Assembly: GCA_024232965.1 (NCBI GenBank)
Contig: JACKQF010000005.1
Location: forward strand, 186,001-250,000
Direction of reading: 5' to 3'
DNA: 64,000 nt
Origin: Verrucomicrobiaceae bacterium
GTDB taxonomy: Bacteria > Verrucomicrobiota > Verrucomicrobiia > Verrucomicrobiales > Verrucomicrobiaceae
The notes beneath the pieces are model-generated. The model was given only the letters and a program-made list of their open reading frames with translations, was not told the DNA's origin and ran no database searches. This document shows, in pieces, positions 43,085 to 52,356 of the stretch. Within the stretch, counting starts at the first letter, position 1. Each line of letters begins with the position of its first letter. A program made the position numbers and the translations under genes.

Positions 43085-43689
43085 CGGTCGGAAATGATGT
43101 TGGTCGCCATCCAGCGCTGCATATCCTTGAGCGCCCGAGCTCGATGGCTCAATTCGTTCTTGGTGGCCGCCGGCAATTCGCCGAAGGTTTGGTCAAAACC
43201 GTCTGGAATAAAAAGGGCATCATAGCCAAATCCGCCGCCCCCACGTTCCGCAGTCAATAGCTGCCCCTGCACCGACCCATCACTCTCAGCCACCACCTTG
43301 CCGTCCAGCGCCAGAGCCATCGCGCAACGGAACCGCCCACTGAATGGACCGCCTGCTGTTAAACCGGCCAGATTTTGGACCAGCAACAAGCGGTTACTCG
43401 CATCTGTCGCCCCCTCGCCCGAGTAGCGCGCAGACCGCACGCCCGGCTGCCCGCCCAGCGCATCCACCTCAAGCCCAGAGTCGTCCGCCAGGACATAGAG
43501 TCCTGAAAGCTCACCGCTAGCCGCCAGAGCCTTGATCGCCGCATTGGCCGCGAAAGTTTCACCAGTCTCCTCCGGCACAGGGAGTTCGGGAAAGGCACTC
43601 AAATCCAAAACTTCCCAATCTGGTCCCAACATTGCCCGAACTTCGTCAGCTTTATGAACGTTGGAGGTAGCAAAGAGCAGGCGCGGCAT
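43081..43689 (-). CDS. rdgB: RdgB/HAM1 family non-canonical purine NTP pyrophosphatase
   Basis: 202 residues. The opening LLFATSNVHKADEVRAML is diagnostic, followed by ADDSGLEVDALGGQPGVRSA, the substrate segment SARYSGEGATDASNRLL, GGGFGYDALFIPDGFDQTF and ELPAATKNELSHRARAL. The enzyme hydrolyses dITP, ITP and XTP to monophosphates and pyrophosphate, protecting DNA from deaminated purines. It is the first gene of a three-gene minus-strand set; the coupling to a lipoprotein and a phosphatase gene appears to be a local arrangement. Confidence 0.95.
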   Translation of the reverse strand: MPRLLFATSNVHKADEVRAMLGPDWEVLDLSAFPELPVPEETGETFAANAAIKALAASGELSGLYVLADDSGLEVDALGGQPGVRSARYSGEGATDASNRLLLVQNLAGLTAGGPFSGRFRCAMALALDGKVVAESDGSVQGQLLTAERGGGGFGYDALFIPDGFDQTFGELPAATKNELSHRARALKDMQRWMATNIISDR

Positions 43690-43761
43690 TGTGTTTTAAT
43701 TGAGCGAAAGTCGTCGAATAGTTCACCAGACCACCAGAGTGAGCAACCCACGATTTCGTCC

Positions 43762-43789
43762 TTGCGAAGATCCTCACTAGCGGTACAAT
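43762..43789 (+). promoter_or_regulatory. Promoter candidate for tRNA-Thr
   Basis: TTGCGA (43762-43767), 16 bases, then TACAAT (43784-43789). Transcription would start near 43797, about 25 bases before the mature 5' end at 43822. Confidence 0.5.
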
Positions 43790-43821
43790 CTCGGCCCGCC
43801 AATATCGGCGGAACCTCCCTC

Positions 43822-43896
<75 letters not shown>

Positions 43897-43954
43897 GCCC
43901 CCCCTCAGATTGGGCTTGGCTTCCCACTGCACGATCCGCTACTATGCGAAAATC

Positions 43955-44500
43955 ATGAGCGACGAAAATTGCTACGTCTTAAAGTCTGAGGACAAACAAG
44001 TCTTTGGTCCAACCAACCTTGAGGCCATCATCGGGTGGGCAGCTGAGGCTAAAATCTCCCCGCTTGATAAGATCAGTCTAGACGGCAAGGAAACCTGGCA
44101 GCGCGCGCCGATGATCGAAGAACTCCAAATGGACTGGCTCATCGAGATGTCTGACAACTACCTCTACGGCCCCACCAACGTCGCCACCATCCAGGAATTT
44201 CTCGCCACCGGCGAAATCAACGAGCACGTCCGAGTCATTAATTGTCGTAACGGCAAAGAACACCGCCTCGGCGACCTGCCGTTTTTCCAGGCAAGCCCGC
44301 ATCACATCCGCAGCGCAGAGACGACCTTTGTTGGCACCCAGTATGGGCGTGACGGAGATCCCGAAGCTGGTCTTCACCATCGCATCCAACTTCTGGAGAA
44401 ACAGCTCATGGAGTACCAGCGAGTCGTTGACCAGTGGCGGGAAGGTTACGAGTCGCTGAAGCAGCAGTTCATCGAAGCGACGGGTCGCGAGCCTCTCTAG
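43955..44500 (+). CDS. Tandem GYF_2-like domain protein
   Basis: 181 residues from ATG 43955; 15 further codons upstream belong to the tRNA trailer. Two tandem modules resemble the bacterial GYF_2 (DUF4339) domain: YVLKSEDKQVFGPTNLEAII with WQRAPMIEEL, then YLYGPTNVATIQEFLATGEI with HVRVINCRNGKEHRLGDLPF. The C-terminus (about 140-181) is a coiled coil (HHRIQLLEKQLMEYQRVVDQ). GYF-type domains bind proline-rich peptides in eukaryotes; in bacteria they are usually coupled to membrane proteins, but no membrane helix is present here. Function unknown. It converges on uvrB with 2 bases between stops. Confidence 0.7.
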   Translation: MSDENCYVLKSEDKQVFGPTNLEAIIGWAAEAKISPLDKISLDGKETWQRAPMIEELQMDWLIEMSDNYLYGPTNVATIQEFLATGEINEHVRVINCRNGKEHRLGDLPFFQASPHHIRSAETTFVGTQYGRDGDPEAGLHHRIQLLEKQLMEYQRVVDQWREGYESLKQQFIEATGREPL

Positions 44501-44502
44501 CC

Positions 44503-46704
44503 TCAACGCTTCTTGCCGCCACCGCGCCTTTTTCCTTTCAATCCATCCCGGTAGTCCACCTTCTTTCGCTGGAACGGCGCGCCTGAGTCATCGGTGCTCA
44601 TGCCCGCCTGCTTTTTCAACTCGCGAATCTGATCTCGCAACAACGCCGCACGTTCGAATTCGAGTTTCGTCGCCGCCTGCGCCATCTCCGCCTCCAATTC
44701 GCTGAGAACCTCCGTGACCACAAAATCACCGCCACCTTCACGCACGACATTTTCCTCCAACTCCCGCGCCTTGGTAAACATCTGCAGGCTCTCCTGCACT
44801 GCGCGGCGCACAGTCTGTGGCGTGATTCCATGCTCCTCGTTGTGATCCATCTGAACCTGCCGACGATACCCACTGACCGCGAGAAGCGCCTGGATACTCT
44901 TGGTTTGAATATCCGCAAAGAGGATCACCTCCCCATTCACATGACGCGCAGCACGGCCAGCCGTCTGCATCAGCGACGTCTCACTGCGCAGGAAGCCCTC
45001 CTTATCGGCATCTAAAATGCACACGAGGCTCACCTCCGGAAGATCCAACCCTTCACGCAAAAGGTTGATGCCAACCAAGATATCAAAATCCCCCGCACGC
45101 AGCGCCCGAAGGATTTCCACACGCTCAATCGCATCGATCTCGCTGTGCAAGTAGCGCACCCTCAGTCCAAGCTCGCGTAGGTAGTCCGTCAGATCTTCCG
45201 CAGTCCGCTTCGTCAAGGTCGTGACGAGCACCCGTTCCCCACGCTCGATGCGCTGTCGGCATTGCTCCATCGTCTCATCGATCTGGCCTTTGAGCGGTTT
45301 GATCGTGATGATTGGATCCAACAGCCCTGTGGGACGAATGATTTGCTCTACGATCAGATTCTTGCCACGGGTCTCGACATCAAACCTCTCAATCGGCTCT
45401 GCACTTCCAGAGATCCTTGGAAGTAGAGCTGGCACCGTTTCCTGCTCCCCAATACGGTCCCGCTTGTGCGGAATGTAGCCCTTGTTGCCGACCACGCTAT
45501 TCTCGATCTCAAATCGAGCCGGAGTCGCACTAACATAGACGAGTTGGCCGACCTTGTTCATGAATTCCTCAAACCGCAGGGGACGGTTGTCCAGCGCGCT
45601 GGGCAGACGAAATCCGTGATCCACTAGCACCGTCTTGCGGCTACGATCGCCCTCAAACATGCCGCCGATCTGCGGAATGGTAGCGTGGCTCTCATCCACA
45701 AAGCAGAGAAAATCATCGGGGAAAAAATCGAGAAGCGTGCCCGGCGTCGCACCGGGGACGCGACCCGTCAGGTGGCGGCTGTAGTTTTCGATGCCCTGGC
45801 AAAAACCCATCTCCTGCATCATCTCGATGTCATACTCCGTGCGCATCTTCAGTCGCTGCGCCTCCAGGAGTTTCCCCTCCTTTTCAAACCAAGCCACACG
45901 CTCCTCCATCTCGCCGCGGATCGCGACGATGGCCTTGCGCAGCTTATCCCCCGGCGTCACAAACTGCTTCGCTGGAAAGATCGTGTAGCTTGGCAATTTC
46001 ATCGTCACCGTGCCAGTCAATACATCGATGGTGCTGATGCGCTCGATCTCATCGCCAAAAAACTCGATGCGAATGCCCTCACTATCGAGGTAGGCAGGCA
46101 CCATCTCCACCACATCGCCACGTGCACGAAAGGATCCCCGTTTCAGCATGATGTCATTGCGCTCATAGAGCATATCCACCAATCGCATCAGCAATTCCTC
46201 GCGGCTCAGATGCAATCCGGTCCGGATCGGCAGCATCATGCCCTCGTAGTCCTCCGGCGACCCCAAGCCGTAGATGCACGACACACTCGCAATCACGATC
46301 ACATCCTTGCGGGTAATCAGCGATCCCATTGACGAAAGCCGTAGCCGCTCGATTTCGTCGTTCACGTTGCTGTCTTTTTCAATGTACGTATCCGTTCGTG
46401 GCAGGTACGCCTCTGGCTGATAGTAATCGAAGTAGCTGACGAAGTACTCCACCGCGTTGTGGGGAAAGAAGTTCTTAAACTCCGAGTATAGCTGGGCCGC
46501 TAGAGTCTTATTGTGGGAAAAGATCAGCGCAGGTTTCCCAATGTTCGCGATGACGTTTGCCATCGTAAAAGTCTTCCCAGATCCCGTCACGCCTAGCAAG
46601 GTCTGATGCCGATTCCCTGACCGCACAGACTTCGTCAGCTTCGCAATCGCCTGCGCCTGGTCGCCCTGTGGGCTGTAGCTGGTATTGAGATCAAAAACGG
46701 ACAT
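44503..46704 (-). CDS. uvrB: UvrABC system protein B
   Basis: 733 residues, slightly longer than typical. Walker A is GVTGSGKT (38-45); the damage-probing beta-hairpin region is YFDYYQPEAYLPRTDTYIEK; the DEAD-like box is FVDESHATIPQIGGM; helicase motif VI is LMQTAGRAARHVNG; and the C-terminal UVR domain for UvrC contact is about LEAEMAQAATKLEFERAALL. The last 35 residues are Lys/Arg/Gly-rich (GKRRGGGKKR), a basic tail. UvrB loads onto damaged DNA with UvrA and recruits UvrC for nucleotide excision repair. A purine-rich AGGG is 3 bases before the ATG. Confidence 0.97.
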   Translation of the reverse strand: MSVFDLNTSYSPQGDQAQAIAKLTKSVRSGNRHQTLLGVTGSGKTFTMANVIANIGKPALIFSHNKTLAAQLYSEFKNFFPHNAVEYFVSYFDYYQPEAYLPRTDTYIEKDSNVNDEIERLRLSSMGSLITRKDVIVIASVSCIYGLGSPEDYEGMMLPIRTGLHLSREELLMRLVDMLYERNDIMLKRGSFRARGDVVEMVPAYLDSEGIRIEFFGDEIERISTIDVLTGTVTMKLPSYTIFPAKQFVTPGDKLRKAIVAIRGEMEERVAWFEKEGKLLEAQRLKMRTEYDIEMMQEMGFCQGIENYSRHLTGRVPGATPGTLLDFFPDDFLCFVDESHATIPQIGGMFEGDRSRKTVLVDHGFRLPSALDNRPLRFEEFMNKVGQLVYVSATPARFEIENSVVGNKGYIPHKRDRIGEQETVPALLPRISGSAEPIERFDVETRGKNLIVEQIIRPTGLLDPIITIKPLKGQIDETMEQCRQRIERGERVLVTTLTKRTAEDLTDYLRELGLRVRYLHSEIDAIERVEILRALRAGDFDILVGINLLREGLDLPEVSLVCILDADKEGFLRSETSLMQTAGRAARHVNGEVILFADIQTKSIQALLAVSGYRRQVQMDHNEEHGITPQTVRRAVQESLQMFTKARELEENVVREGGGDFVVTEVLSELEAEMAQAATKLEFERAALLRDQIRELKKQAGMSTDDSGAPFQRKKVDYRDGLKGKRRGGGKKR

Positions 46705-46795
46705 GTACCCTAATCATGAATGACGAAGGCAGAATGTCGAACGGGGAATGACGGTGACGAAATCGTTTCTTTTCATCCATTGAGATCAATAGACA

Positions 46796-48550
46796 GTGGA
46801 GCGTCAGAGAGCGGACTTGGAGCAAATTCATCTCATCGATGCCATTGGGCCGTTTTTTCGCGGCTACGACCGCAGGACCATTAACTGGTCGAAGATTCCG
46901 TGGGCTCACGTGGCACAGCAAATGGAGGCTGGAGACGGCGAGAATTTTTGGGCCCAGGTCAGAGAAGATTTGCGGACCTTGGCAGGACAAGCAGCCGTAT
47001 GGGGGTACGATTCCGTATCGCTCGACGACGTCTCCCATCTGGCTGACCACGCATGGCTAGAGCCGGAAGTACGGGCAAGGACGGCCCGCTATCGGGAGGA
47101 GTTTCGGCAATGCTTCGCCCTCCTGATTCAGGCTGGACTGCGTGTTTTCGTCACGATGGACATCTTCTCCGCCACCCCCGAAATGCGCACGCAGATGGCG
47201 AAGACGGGCTGCACCGTCAATGAAATGCTCCGCACCTTGTTGGAAGAGTTTCTGACTGCCTTTCCAGAGGTATCAGGTGTGATTCTGCGAATTGGCGAAT
47301 CTGACGGTAAGGACGTGCGCGACGATTTCCATAGTGAGTTGGTCATCCAAAAACCCGGTCAGGCCCGAGAACTCCTGGATGCGCTGTTGCCCGTCTTCGA
47401 AGAACGGCAGCGGCGACTCATCTTTCGGACATGGACCGTCGGGGCCTACAAGATCGGGGACCTGATGTGGCATCGGGATACGTTTGCTGCCGTGTTCGAT
47501 GGGATCAAGAGCCCAGCGTTAGTCATCTCCATGAAATACGGAGAGTCAGATTTCTTCCGCTATCTCCCTCTAAACAAAAACTTCTTCCGCAACACGATCC
47601 CAAAGATCATCGAGCTCCAGGCACGCCGGGAATATGAAGGCTGCGGTGAGTACCCGTCCTTTGTCGGCTGGGAGTACGAGCGCTATATACGTGAGCTCAG
47701 CCAAGGGGCCAACATCATCGGCTGCATGGTTTGGTGTCAGACAGGAGGCTGGGTTCCCTTTCGACGGTTGGCCTTCTTGCAACCCGAGGCGGTGTGGACC
47801 GATCTGAACACCTACGTCACCATCCAAATCGTAAAGCACGGGGCGGTGGTAGCCGATGCGGTTCGAGACTTTGCGAAGCTGCGCGACCTGGGGGATGCAG
47901 ACGCCTTGATCGAGCTCCTCAGACTCTCCGACGAAGTGATTCGCGAACTGCTCTATGTGGAGGAATTTGCCCAGCAAAAGCTCTTCTTCCGGCGCGTTAG
48001 GATCCCCCCGCTGCTCCAGGTCTATTGGTGCAATATTTTCATCAGTCACAGCATCAAGAAGGTGGTGCATTATTTCGTCAAAGATGCGGAGGCAGCCCTG
48101 CGCTCTGCGGCACGTTGCCTGGACAATCTTGAGCGCATGGAGTCGCTGGCAGCCAAGGCAGGACTGCCTGTGGAAGACATCGAATACATGCATGACACCT
48201 TCCGGCTCCTGGCACTGGGGCGCGAATACTGTCTGCTACCGTTCACCCCAGAGATGGAGGCAAAAATTCGCGCAGCGAAGAAGGCCTACAAAGCCAAATA
48301 CCCCAAACGCGGTCTGCGCGCCCGCTATCGAGTGAAGACAGACTTTACGCCGCTGTTATTGAAGCGTCGGCACCTCGGCTGGGCACTGCAACTTTTCATG
48401 CGTAAACATCGCGGCTATCGCTGGGTAGATCGTATCGTGACCCTGAACCTGCTCTCCCTCATTTATCGGGTGATCTCAAAACGCCGCCCCCACTGGATTC
48501 CAAAATTTGCCCGCGAAAGCGCGATGGGCGTGGATGTGGTTTTCAAGTGA
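46796..48550 (+). CDS. GH67-like (alpha-glucuronidase-type) TIM-barrel protein, tentative
   Basis: 584 residues; the best start is GTG 46796 (no in-frame ATG precedes it). Blocks that look catalytic are VWGYDSVSLDDVSHLADHAW, VSGVILRIGESDGKDV, RLIFRTWTVGAYKIGDLMWH, LVISMKYGESDFFRYLP and GCGEYPSFVGWEYERYI, with WCQTGGW later. Repeated Glu/Asp at strand ends and the FRTWT and VISMKYGESD segments resemble glycoside hydrolase family 67. A helical C-terminal third (about 370-584) is rich in Arg/Lys. No signal peptide is seen, so it would be cytoplasmic, unusual for a polysaccharide hydrolase. The family assignment is from memory and needs a profile search. Confidence 0.5.
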   Translation: MERQRADLEQIHLIDAIGPFFRGYDRRTINWSKIPWAHVAQQMEAGDGENFWAQVREDLRTLAGQAAVWGYDSVSLDDVSHLADHAWLEPEVRARTARYREEFRQCFALLIQAGLRVFVTMDIFSATPEMRTQMAKTGCTVNEMLRTLLEEFLTAFPEVSGVILRIGESDGKDVRDDFHSELVIQKPGQARELLDALLPVFEERQRRLIFRTWTVGAYKIGDLMWHRDTFAAVFDGIKSPALVISMKYGESDFFRYLPLNKNFFRNTIPKIIELQARREYEGCGEYPSFVGWEYERYIRELSQGANIIGCMVWCQTGGWVPFRRLAFLQPEAVWTDLNTYVTIQIVKHGAVVADAVRDFAKLRDLGDADALIELLRLSDEVIRELLYVEEFAQQKLFFRRVRIPPLLQVYWCNIFISHSIKKVVHYFVKDAEAALRSAARCLDNLERMESLAAKAGLPVEDIEYMHDTFRLLALGREYCLLPFTPEMEAKIRAAKKAYKAKYPKRGLRARYRVKTDFTPLLLKRRHLGWALQLFMRKHRGYRWVDRIVTLNLLSLIYRVISKRRPHWIPKFARESAMGVDVVFK

Positions 48551-48592
48551 CTTAGGCTTGTCCATTGTGGCGATCTGAATCAACATGCCCCA

Positions 48593-49906
48593 ATGTGGCG
48601 ACGGCTAAATGATTTGGGAATGCTTGGCGTGCTGGTAGGGCTTTGCGCGCTTTTTAGTGTGCTGACCATCCGCGAACTCGCCCCCAATGACGCGGGTGCG
48701 GCGCGCCGACTGGGAACCGAAATCTTGAGCCAAAAATCAGGGGCTCTCCGGGTGGTCATTGCCGTTCGATCTCAGCCTGACGACGCGCTTTTTGCCGAGA
48801 CCTTGGAGGAAACCCTCCAGACGGGTGGCGCAGACGTGATCGCCGTGGTGAAGGGCGAGCCCACCGATGCGAGGGCTGCGCTTGAAAAGGTGGCTGCTGG
48901 CGGTGGATCAGTCGATGTGGTGGCGTGCAATCCCTTCACGGCTTCGTGGCTGGTGTTCGGAGATTTGGCCGCAGATTTTCCAACGCTCGGGCATCCAGTC
49001 GTCAGCGCATCTCGCGAGGAAAGATCATCGGCCTTTTTGCAGACGCAAAACCTGATGAACATCACCAATCAGATCGCCGTGATCGCGATCCTTGCCATCG
49101 GTATGACCTTGGTGATCATCTGCGGCGGCATCGATCTTTCGGTGGGCAGCCTGATTGCCCTTTCGGCCGTGGTGGCGACATTGCTGATTCGCGATGCCCT
49201 GGGTGGGGGGGCAGCAACAGCGGGAGGAATGGCACTGGCGTGTATGGCGGCAGTGGTACTGTGCGCGGCGGTGGGCTGGATGACTGGCGCGGTGATCACA
49301 TTTTTTCAAGTGCCTGCCTTCATCGTCACACTTGGCATGATGCTCGTCGCGCGAGGCACGGCAGGCCGCCTGACGGAACACCAGTCTGTTTACCAAGTGC
49401 CCGAAAGCTTTGTGTGGTTGGGTCGGGGTGCGGATTTTTTGGGAATTCCAAACACCGTCGTCCTGATGCTGCTCCTGTATGCAGCAGCGCATTGGTTCAT
49501 GCGCCACACGGCTCGCGGTCGGCATCTTTATGCGGTGGGCGGCAATTCAGATGCAGCCTTGATCTCGGGACTTCCAGTCGGTCGCATCACCCGATTCGCG
49601 TACACCATCAGCGCCGCGCTCGCAGGCCTGGGAGGGATCGTGATGGCATCGAACCTAAAAAGTGGTTCCGCAAACTACGGGCAAACTTACGAGCTCTACG
49701 TCATCGCCGCTGTCGTGGTCGGCGGTGCCAGCCTGAGCGGTGGACAGGGACAGGTATTCGGCACCCTGGTCGGTGCACTCATCATCGCCGTCATTCAGAA
49801 TGGTATGAACCTCCTGAATGTTGATGTCGATACGCAGAACGTCGTCCTGGGACTCGTGCTGCTAGGCGCGGTGCTAATCGATCGGCTAAAGCGTCGCAGC
49901 CGATGA
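48593..49906 (+). CDS. RbsC-type sugar ABC transporter permease with periplasmic insertion
   Basis: 437 residues. From about residue 145 it is a canonical BPD_transp_2 permease (LAIGMTLVIICGGIDLSVGS, TGAVITFFQVPAFIVTLGMM, GGNSDAALISGLPVGRI, GGASLSGGQGQVFGTLVGA). The first helix (about 8-28) is separated from the second by about 110 residues with a soluble alternating pattern (LRVVIAVRSQPDDALFAETL, GGADVIAVVKGEPTDARAAL, VDVVACNPFTASWLVFGDLA) that would face the periplasm. Ordinary RbsC proteins have only a short loop there. No ATPase or periplasmic binding protein gene adjoins it in the window. Confidence 0.82.
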   Translation: MWRRLNDLGMLGVLVGLCALFSVLTIRELAPNDAGAARRLGTEILSQKSGALRVVIAVRSQPDDALFAETLEETLQTGGADVIAVVKGEPTDARAALEKVAAGGGSVDVVACNPFTASWLVFGDLAADFPTLGHPVVSASREERSSAFLQTQNLMNITNQIAVIAILAIGMTLVIICGGIDLSVGSLIALSAVVATLLIRDALGGGAATAGGMALACMAAVVLCAAVGWMTGAVITFFQVPAFIVTLGMMLVARGTAGRLTEHQSVYQVPESFVWLGRGADFLGIPNTVVLMLLLYAAAHWFMRHTARGRHLYAVGGNSDAALISGLPVGRITRFAYTISAALAGLGGIVMASNLKSGSANYGQTYELYVIAAVVVGGASLSGGQGQVFGTLVGALIIAVIQNGMNLLNVDVDTQNVVLGLVLLGAVLIDRLKRRSR

Positions 49907-49914
49907 TGGCCGAC

Positions 49915-50853
49915 TCAGCCCTCGAGTTGCTTCTTCCGGCTCAAGTTCGCCTGCGCACGCCCGAGAGCGAGAGCCCCCAGAAGTCCAGAGCGGGGGCCTA
50001 GCCCTGGTTTCACGATGTAGGACTCTAGGTCCTTGGTGATTGCAGAGCTAGAAAGATAACCGTTGAGGATGGCGCGGAAACGCCCCCGGATCAGCCCAAT
50101 GAGGTGCTCTTGCTCCATGACGCCTCCGCCCAAAATGATCCGGCGAGGCGAAAGGGTGAGCGTCAGATTCACCAGCGCATAGCCGAGCACGTCCGCAACC
50201 TCCACCCAGGCAGGTGAGTCTGGCGGCAGACGGTCAGCCTTCGCGCCCCAACGTTTGGCGATGGAAGGTCCGCTCACGTAGCCTTCAACGCAATACTTGT
50301 GGTAGGGGCACTGCCCGGCTTTGTCGAACGCCTGAGAATCTACGGGCGGCGGCACGTGAATGTGGCCAATTTCTGGATGCAAGAGCCCGTGCAGAAGATG
50401 GCCATTTACCAGCACGCCACCGCCGACACCAGTGCCGATGGTGATGTATACCAGAGGGTCCATCTTTTCCCCAGCCCCCCAGAGATACTCTCCGAGCACG
50501 GCAGCATTCACATCCGTATCAAAACCAATGGGAACGCGGAATCGCTGACGCAGCGTGCCAACAATATCGGTGTTCTGCCACCCAGGCTTTGGGGTGGTGG
50601 TGATGTAACCGTAAGTGCCGCTTTTGGGATCCAAGTCCACAGGTCCAAAGCAGCCAACACCGATCGCCTCTACCGGACCATGCCGAGTCTTTGCAGCCAC
50701 AAAAAAACGACCGACCGCCTCCAGAGTCTCCGCCGGAGTTGTGGTGTCGATTCGGGTGGTCTCGAGGATGTTGTCTGGGCCCGTTCCGACAGCGCAAACA
50801 AACTTCGTTCCGCCGCCTTCGACAGCGCCTAAGAGGGGGGAGTCATCAGTCAT
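49915..50853 (-). CDS. ROK family sugar kinase (fructokinase type)
   Basis: 312 residues. The phosphate loop is GAVEGGGTKFVCAVG, the ROK catalytic Asp is in FDTDVNAAVLGEYLWG, then ITIGTGVGGGVLVNG, and the zinc-type cluster LHPEIGHIHVPP continues to CPYHKYCVEGYVSGPS. The TTTPKPGWQNTDI segment matches GmuE/ScrK-like fructokinases, which phosphorylate fructose or related hexoses with ATP. It converges on the ABC permease gene and follows metF on the same strand by 15 bases. The sugar is not certain. Confidence 0.85.
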   Translation of the reverse strand: MTDDSPLLGAVEGGGTKFVCAVGTGPDNILETTRIDTTTPAETLEAVGRFFVAAKTRHGPVEAIGVGCFGPVDLDPKSGTYGYITTTPKPGWQNTDIVGTLRQRFRVPIGFDTDVNAAVLGEYLWGAGEKMDPLVYITIGTGVGGGVLVNGHLLHGLLHPEIGHIHVPPPVDSQAFDKAGQCPYHKYCVEGYVSGPSIAKRWGAKADRLPPDSPAWVEVADVLGYALVNLTLTLSPRRIILGGGVMEQEHLIGLIRGRFRAILNGYLSSSAITKDLESYIVKPGLGPRSGLLGALALGRAQANLSRKKQLEG

Positions 50854-50868
50854 GGGGTCAAAAGTTGG

Positions 50869-51771
50869 CTAGGCTGGGTTCGCCGCTAGCCCAGCGTATA
50901 TGTCGCGCGTAGCTCGTGATTTGTTCAGGGTATAATAGTGGATGCCATCTACTCCTTCGGAGATCAATTCGCGGCACTGCTCGATGGCGTAGCTCACGCC
51001 TGCCTGCTGCACTTTTTCTTCATCATCACCAGCGGCCTGGATGACTCGCAACAATTTCGCAGGGTACCGTGCGCCTGCCGCCAGATCCGCCATGCGGCGC
51101 ATCCCTGACGCGGAGGTAATGGGCATGATGCCCGCCACAATCGGCACATGGATCCCAGCGAGAGCACAGCGGTCCCGGAAGTCTAGGAAGTCGTGGTTAT
51201 CAAAAAACAACTGCGTGCAAATGTAGTCCGCGCCCTCGTCAACCTTGGCCTTCAGGTGGTCCATCTCTTGCACACGGTTCGGCGTCGCCGGATGGCCCTC
51301 GGGGAACCCGGCCACACCGATGCCAAAACCCCGCTTGTCAGGGTGCTCCCCCCGCTCATTGAAGCGACGAATGAAGCGCACTAGGTCGGCAGCATGCTGA
51401 AAGGCGTCCTTTGCACGATCATAGCCCTCGAGATTGCGCGGCGGATCACCGCCCAACGCCAAGATATTGCTGACACCAGCAGCAGCATAACGCTCCAAGA
51501 TTGCAGCAACGTCTGCCTCTGAATGACACACGCAGGTAAGATGAGGAATGGGATCGAGCGAGGTCTTGCCTTTAATTCGCACCACCAAATCATGCGTCAT
51601 CTCACGAGTAGAACCGCCGGCACCATAGGTCACGCTAACGAAGTCCGGCTTGAGCGCCTCAAGCTCCTCGATCGTCTGAAACAAGGCCTCGGAGGCCTCC
51701 GCCGATTTGGGCGGGAAGAACTCGAACGAAAAAGTCGGACGGCGGCGGGAATAAATGTCAGCGATGTGCAT
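50869..51771 (-). CDS. metF: Methylenetetrahydrofolate reductase
   Basis: 300 residues from ATG 51771 (MHIADIYSRRRPTFSFEFFP); seven earlier codons are open but add nothing. Motifs: FEFFPPKS, KPDFVSVTYGAGGSTREMTH, the folate/FAD region HLTCVCHS, SNILALGGDPPRNLEG, and YICTQLFFDNHDFLDF with PIVAGIMPITSASG. The enzyme reduces 5,10-methylene-THF to 5-methyl-THF for methionine synthesis. It lies between the Fur-family gene (68 bases upstream) and the ROK kinase gene. Confidence 0.95.
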   Translation of the reverse strand: MHIADIYSRRRPTFSFEFFPPKSAEASEALFQTIEELEALKPDFVSVTYGAGGSTREMTHDLVVRIKGKTSLDPIPHLTCVCHSEADVAAILERYAAAGVSNILALGGDPPRNLEGYDRAKDAFQHAADLVRFIRRFNERGEHPDKRGFGIGVAGFPEGHPATPNRVQEMDHLKAKVDEGADYICTQLFFDNHDFLDFRDRCALAGIHVPIVAGIMPITSASGMRRMADLAAGARYPAKLLRVIQAAGDDEEKVQQAGVSYAIEQCRELISEGVDGIHYYTLNKSRATRDIYAGLAANPA

Positions 51772-51839
51772 GGCGCGAATTGAGGCCTCCACTCAACCCT
51801 TTTCCGATGCAGAACGCAACCCAGGAAGCTATCCTTTTG

Positions 51840-52325
51840 TCATGCCTCCGCACAGGCCGGACAGACTCCATAAAATTCAAGCTCATGGTAAAGACTCGCA
51901 AAACCCGACTGTTGGGCGATCTGAGTCTCCAGAGCTTCCACCGGGCAGGCGATGTCCAGTCGCTCGATTTTCCCGCAGCGGTTGCAGATGAGGTAGTCAT
52001 TGTGCTCCCCAGGAAAGACCATGGTGTAATACGCGCTGCGGTCATGCAGACCCAGCCGGCGAATCACGCCGCGCTCCTCCAGTCGCGTCAGGAGCCGATA
52101 AACAGTGGCGCGATCCGCACCGCTGCCGAGTTGCCCACTTTCCGCTACATCCGCCAGAGTCAGCGGACGGTGGGCCTCCACCAGAATGTGCAGCACATCC
52201 TCCAGAGCCCGCGTGCGACGTAGGCCAGCCTCTCTGGCACGCTCCACGGCAGCAACGACCAGATCCGCATTCTCGCACTGGGCATGAACGTGATTGCAGG
52301 CGTGAATATCAGCGTGGGACGGCAT
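51840..52325 (-). CDS. Fur-family metalloregulator
   Basis: 161 residues. A winged helix (TLADVAESGQLGSGADRATV, YRLLTRLEERGVIRRLG) is followed by the dimerisation/metal domain with PGEHNDYLICNRCGKIERLD and a C-terminal CPAC, making the usual CxxC...CxxC structural zinc site. The first 25 residues (MPSHADIHACNHVHAQCENA) are unusually rich in His and Cys. It could be Fur, Zur, PerR or a related sensor; motifs alone do not decide. It lies 31 bases after the lactate permease gene in a same-strand series. Confidence 0.9.
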   Translation of the reverse strand: MPSHADIHACNHVHAQCENADLVVAAVERAREAGLRRTRALEDVLHILVEAHRPLTLADVAESGQLGSGADRATVYRLLTRLEERGVIRRLGLHDRSAYYTMVFPGEHNDYLICNRCGKIERLDIACPVEALETQIAQQSGFASLYHELEFYGVCPACAEA

Positions 52326-52356
52326 TTGGAACCCTTAATGGAGAATTTGCACGACA

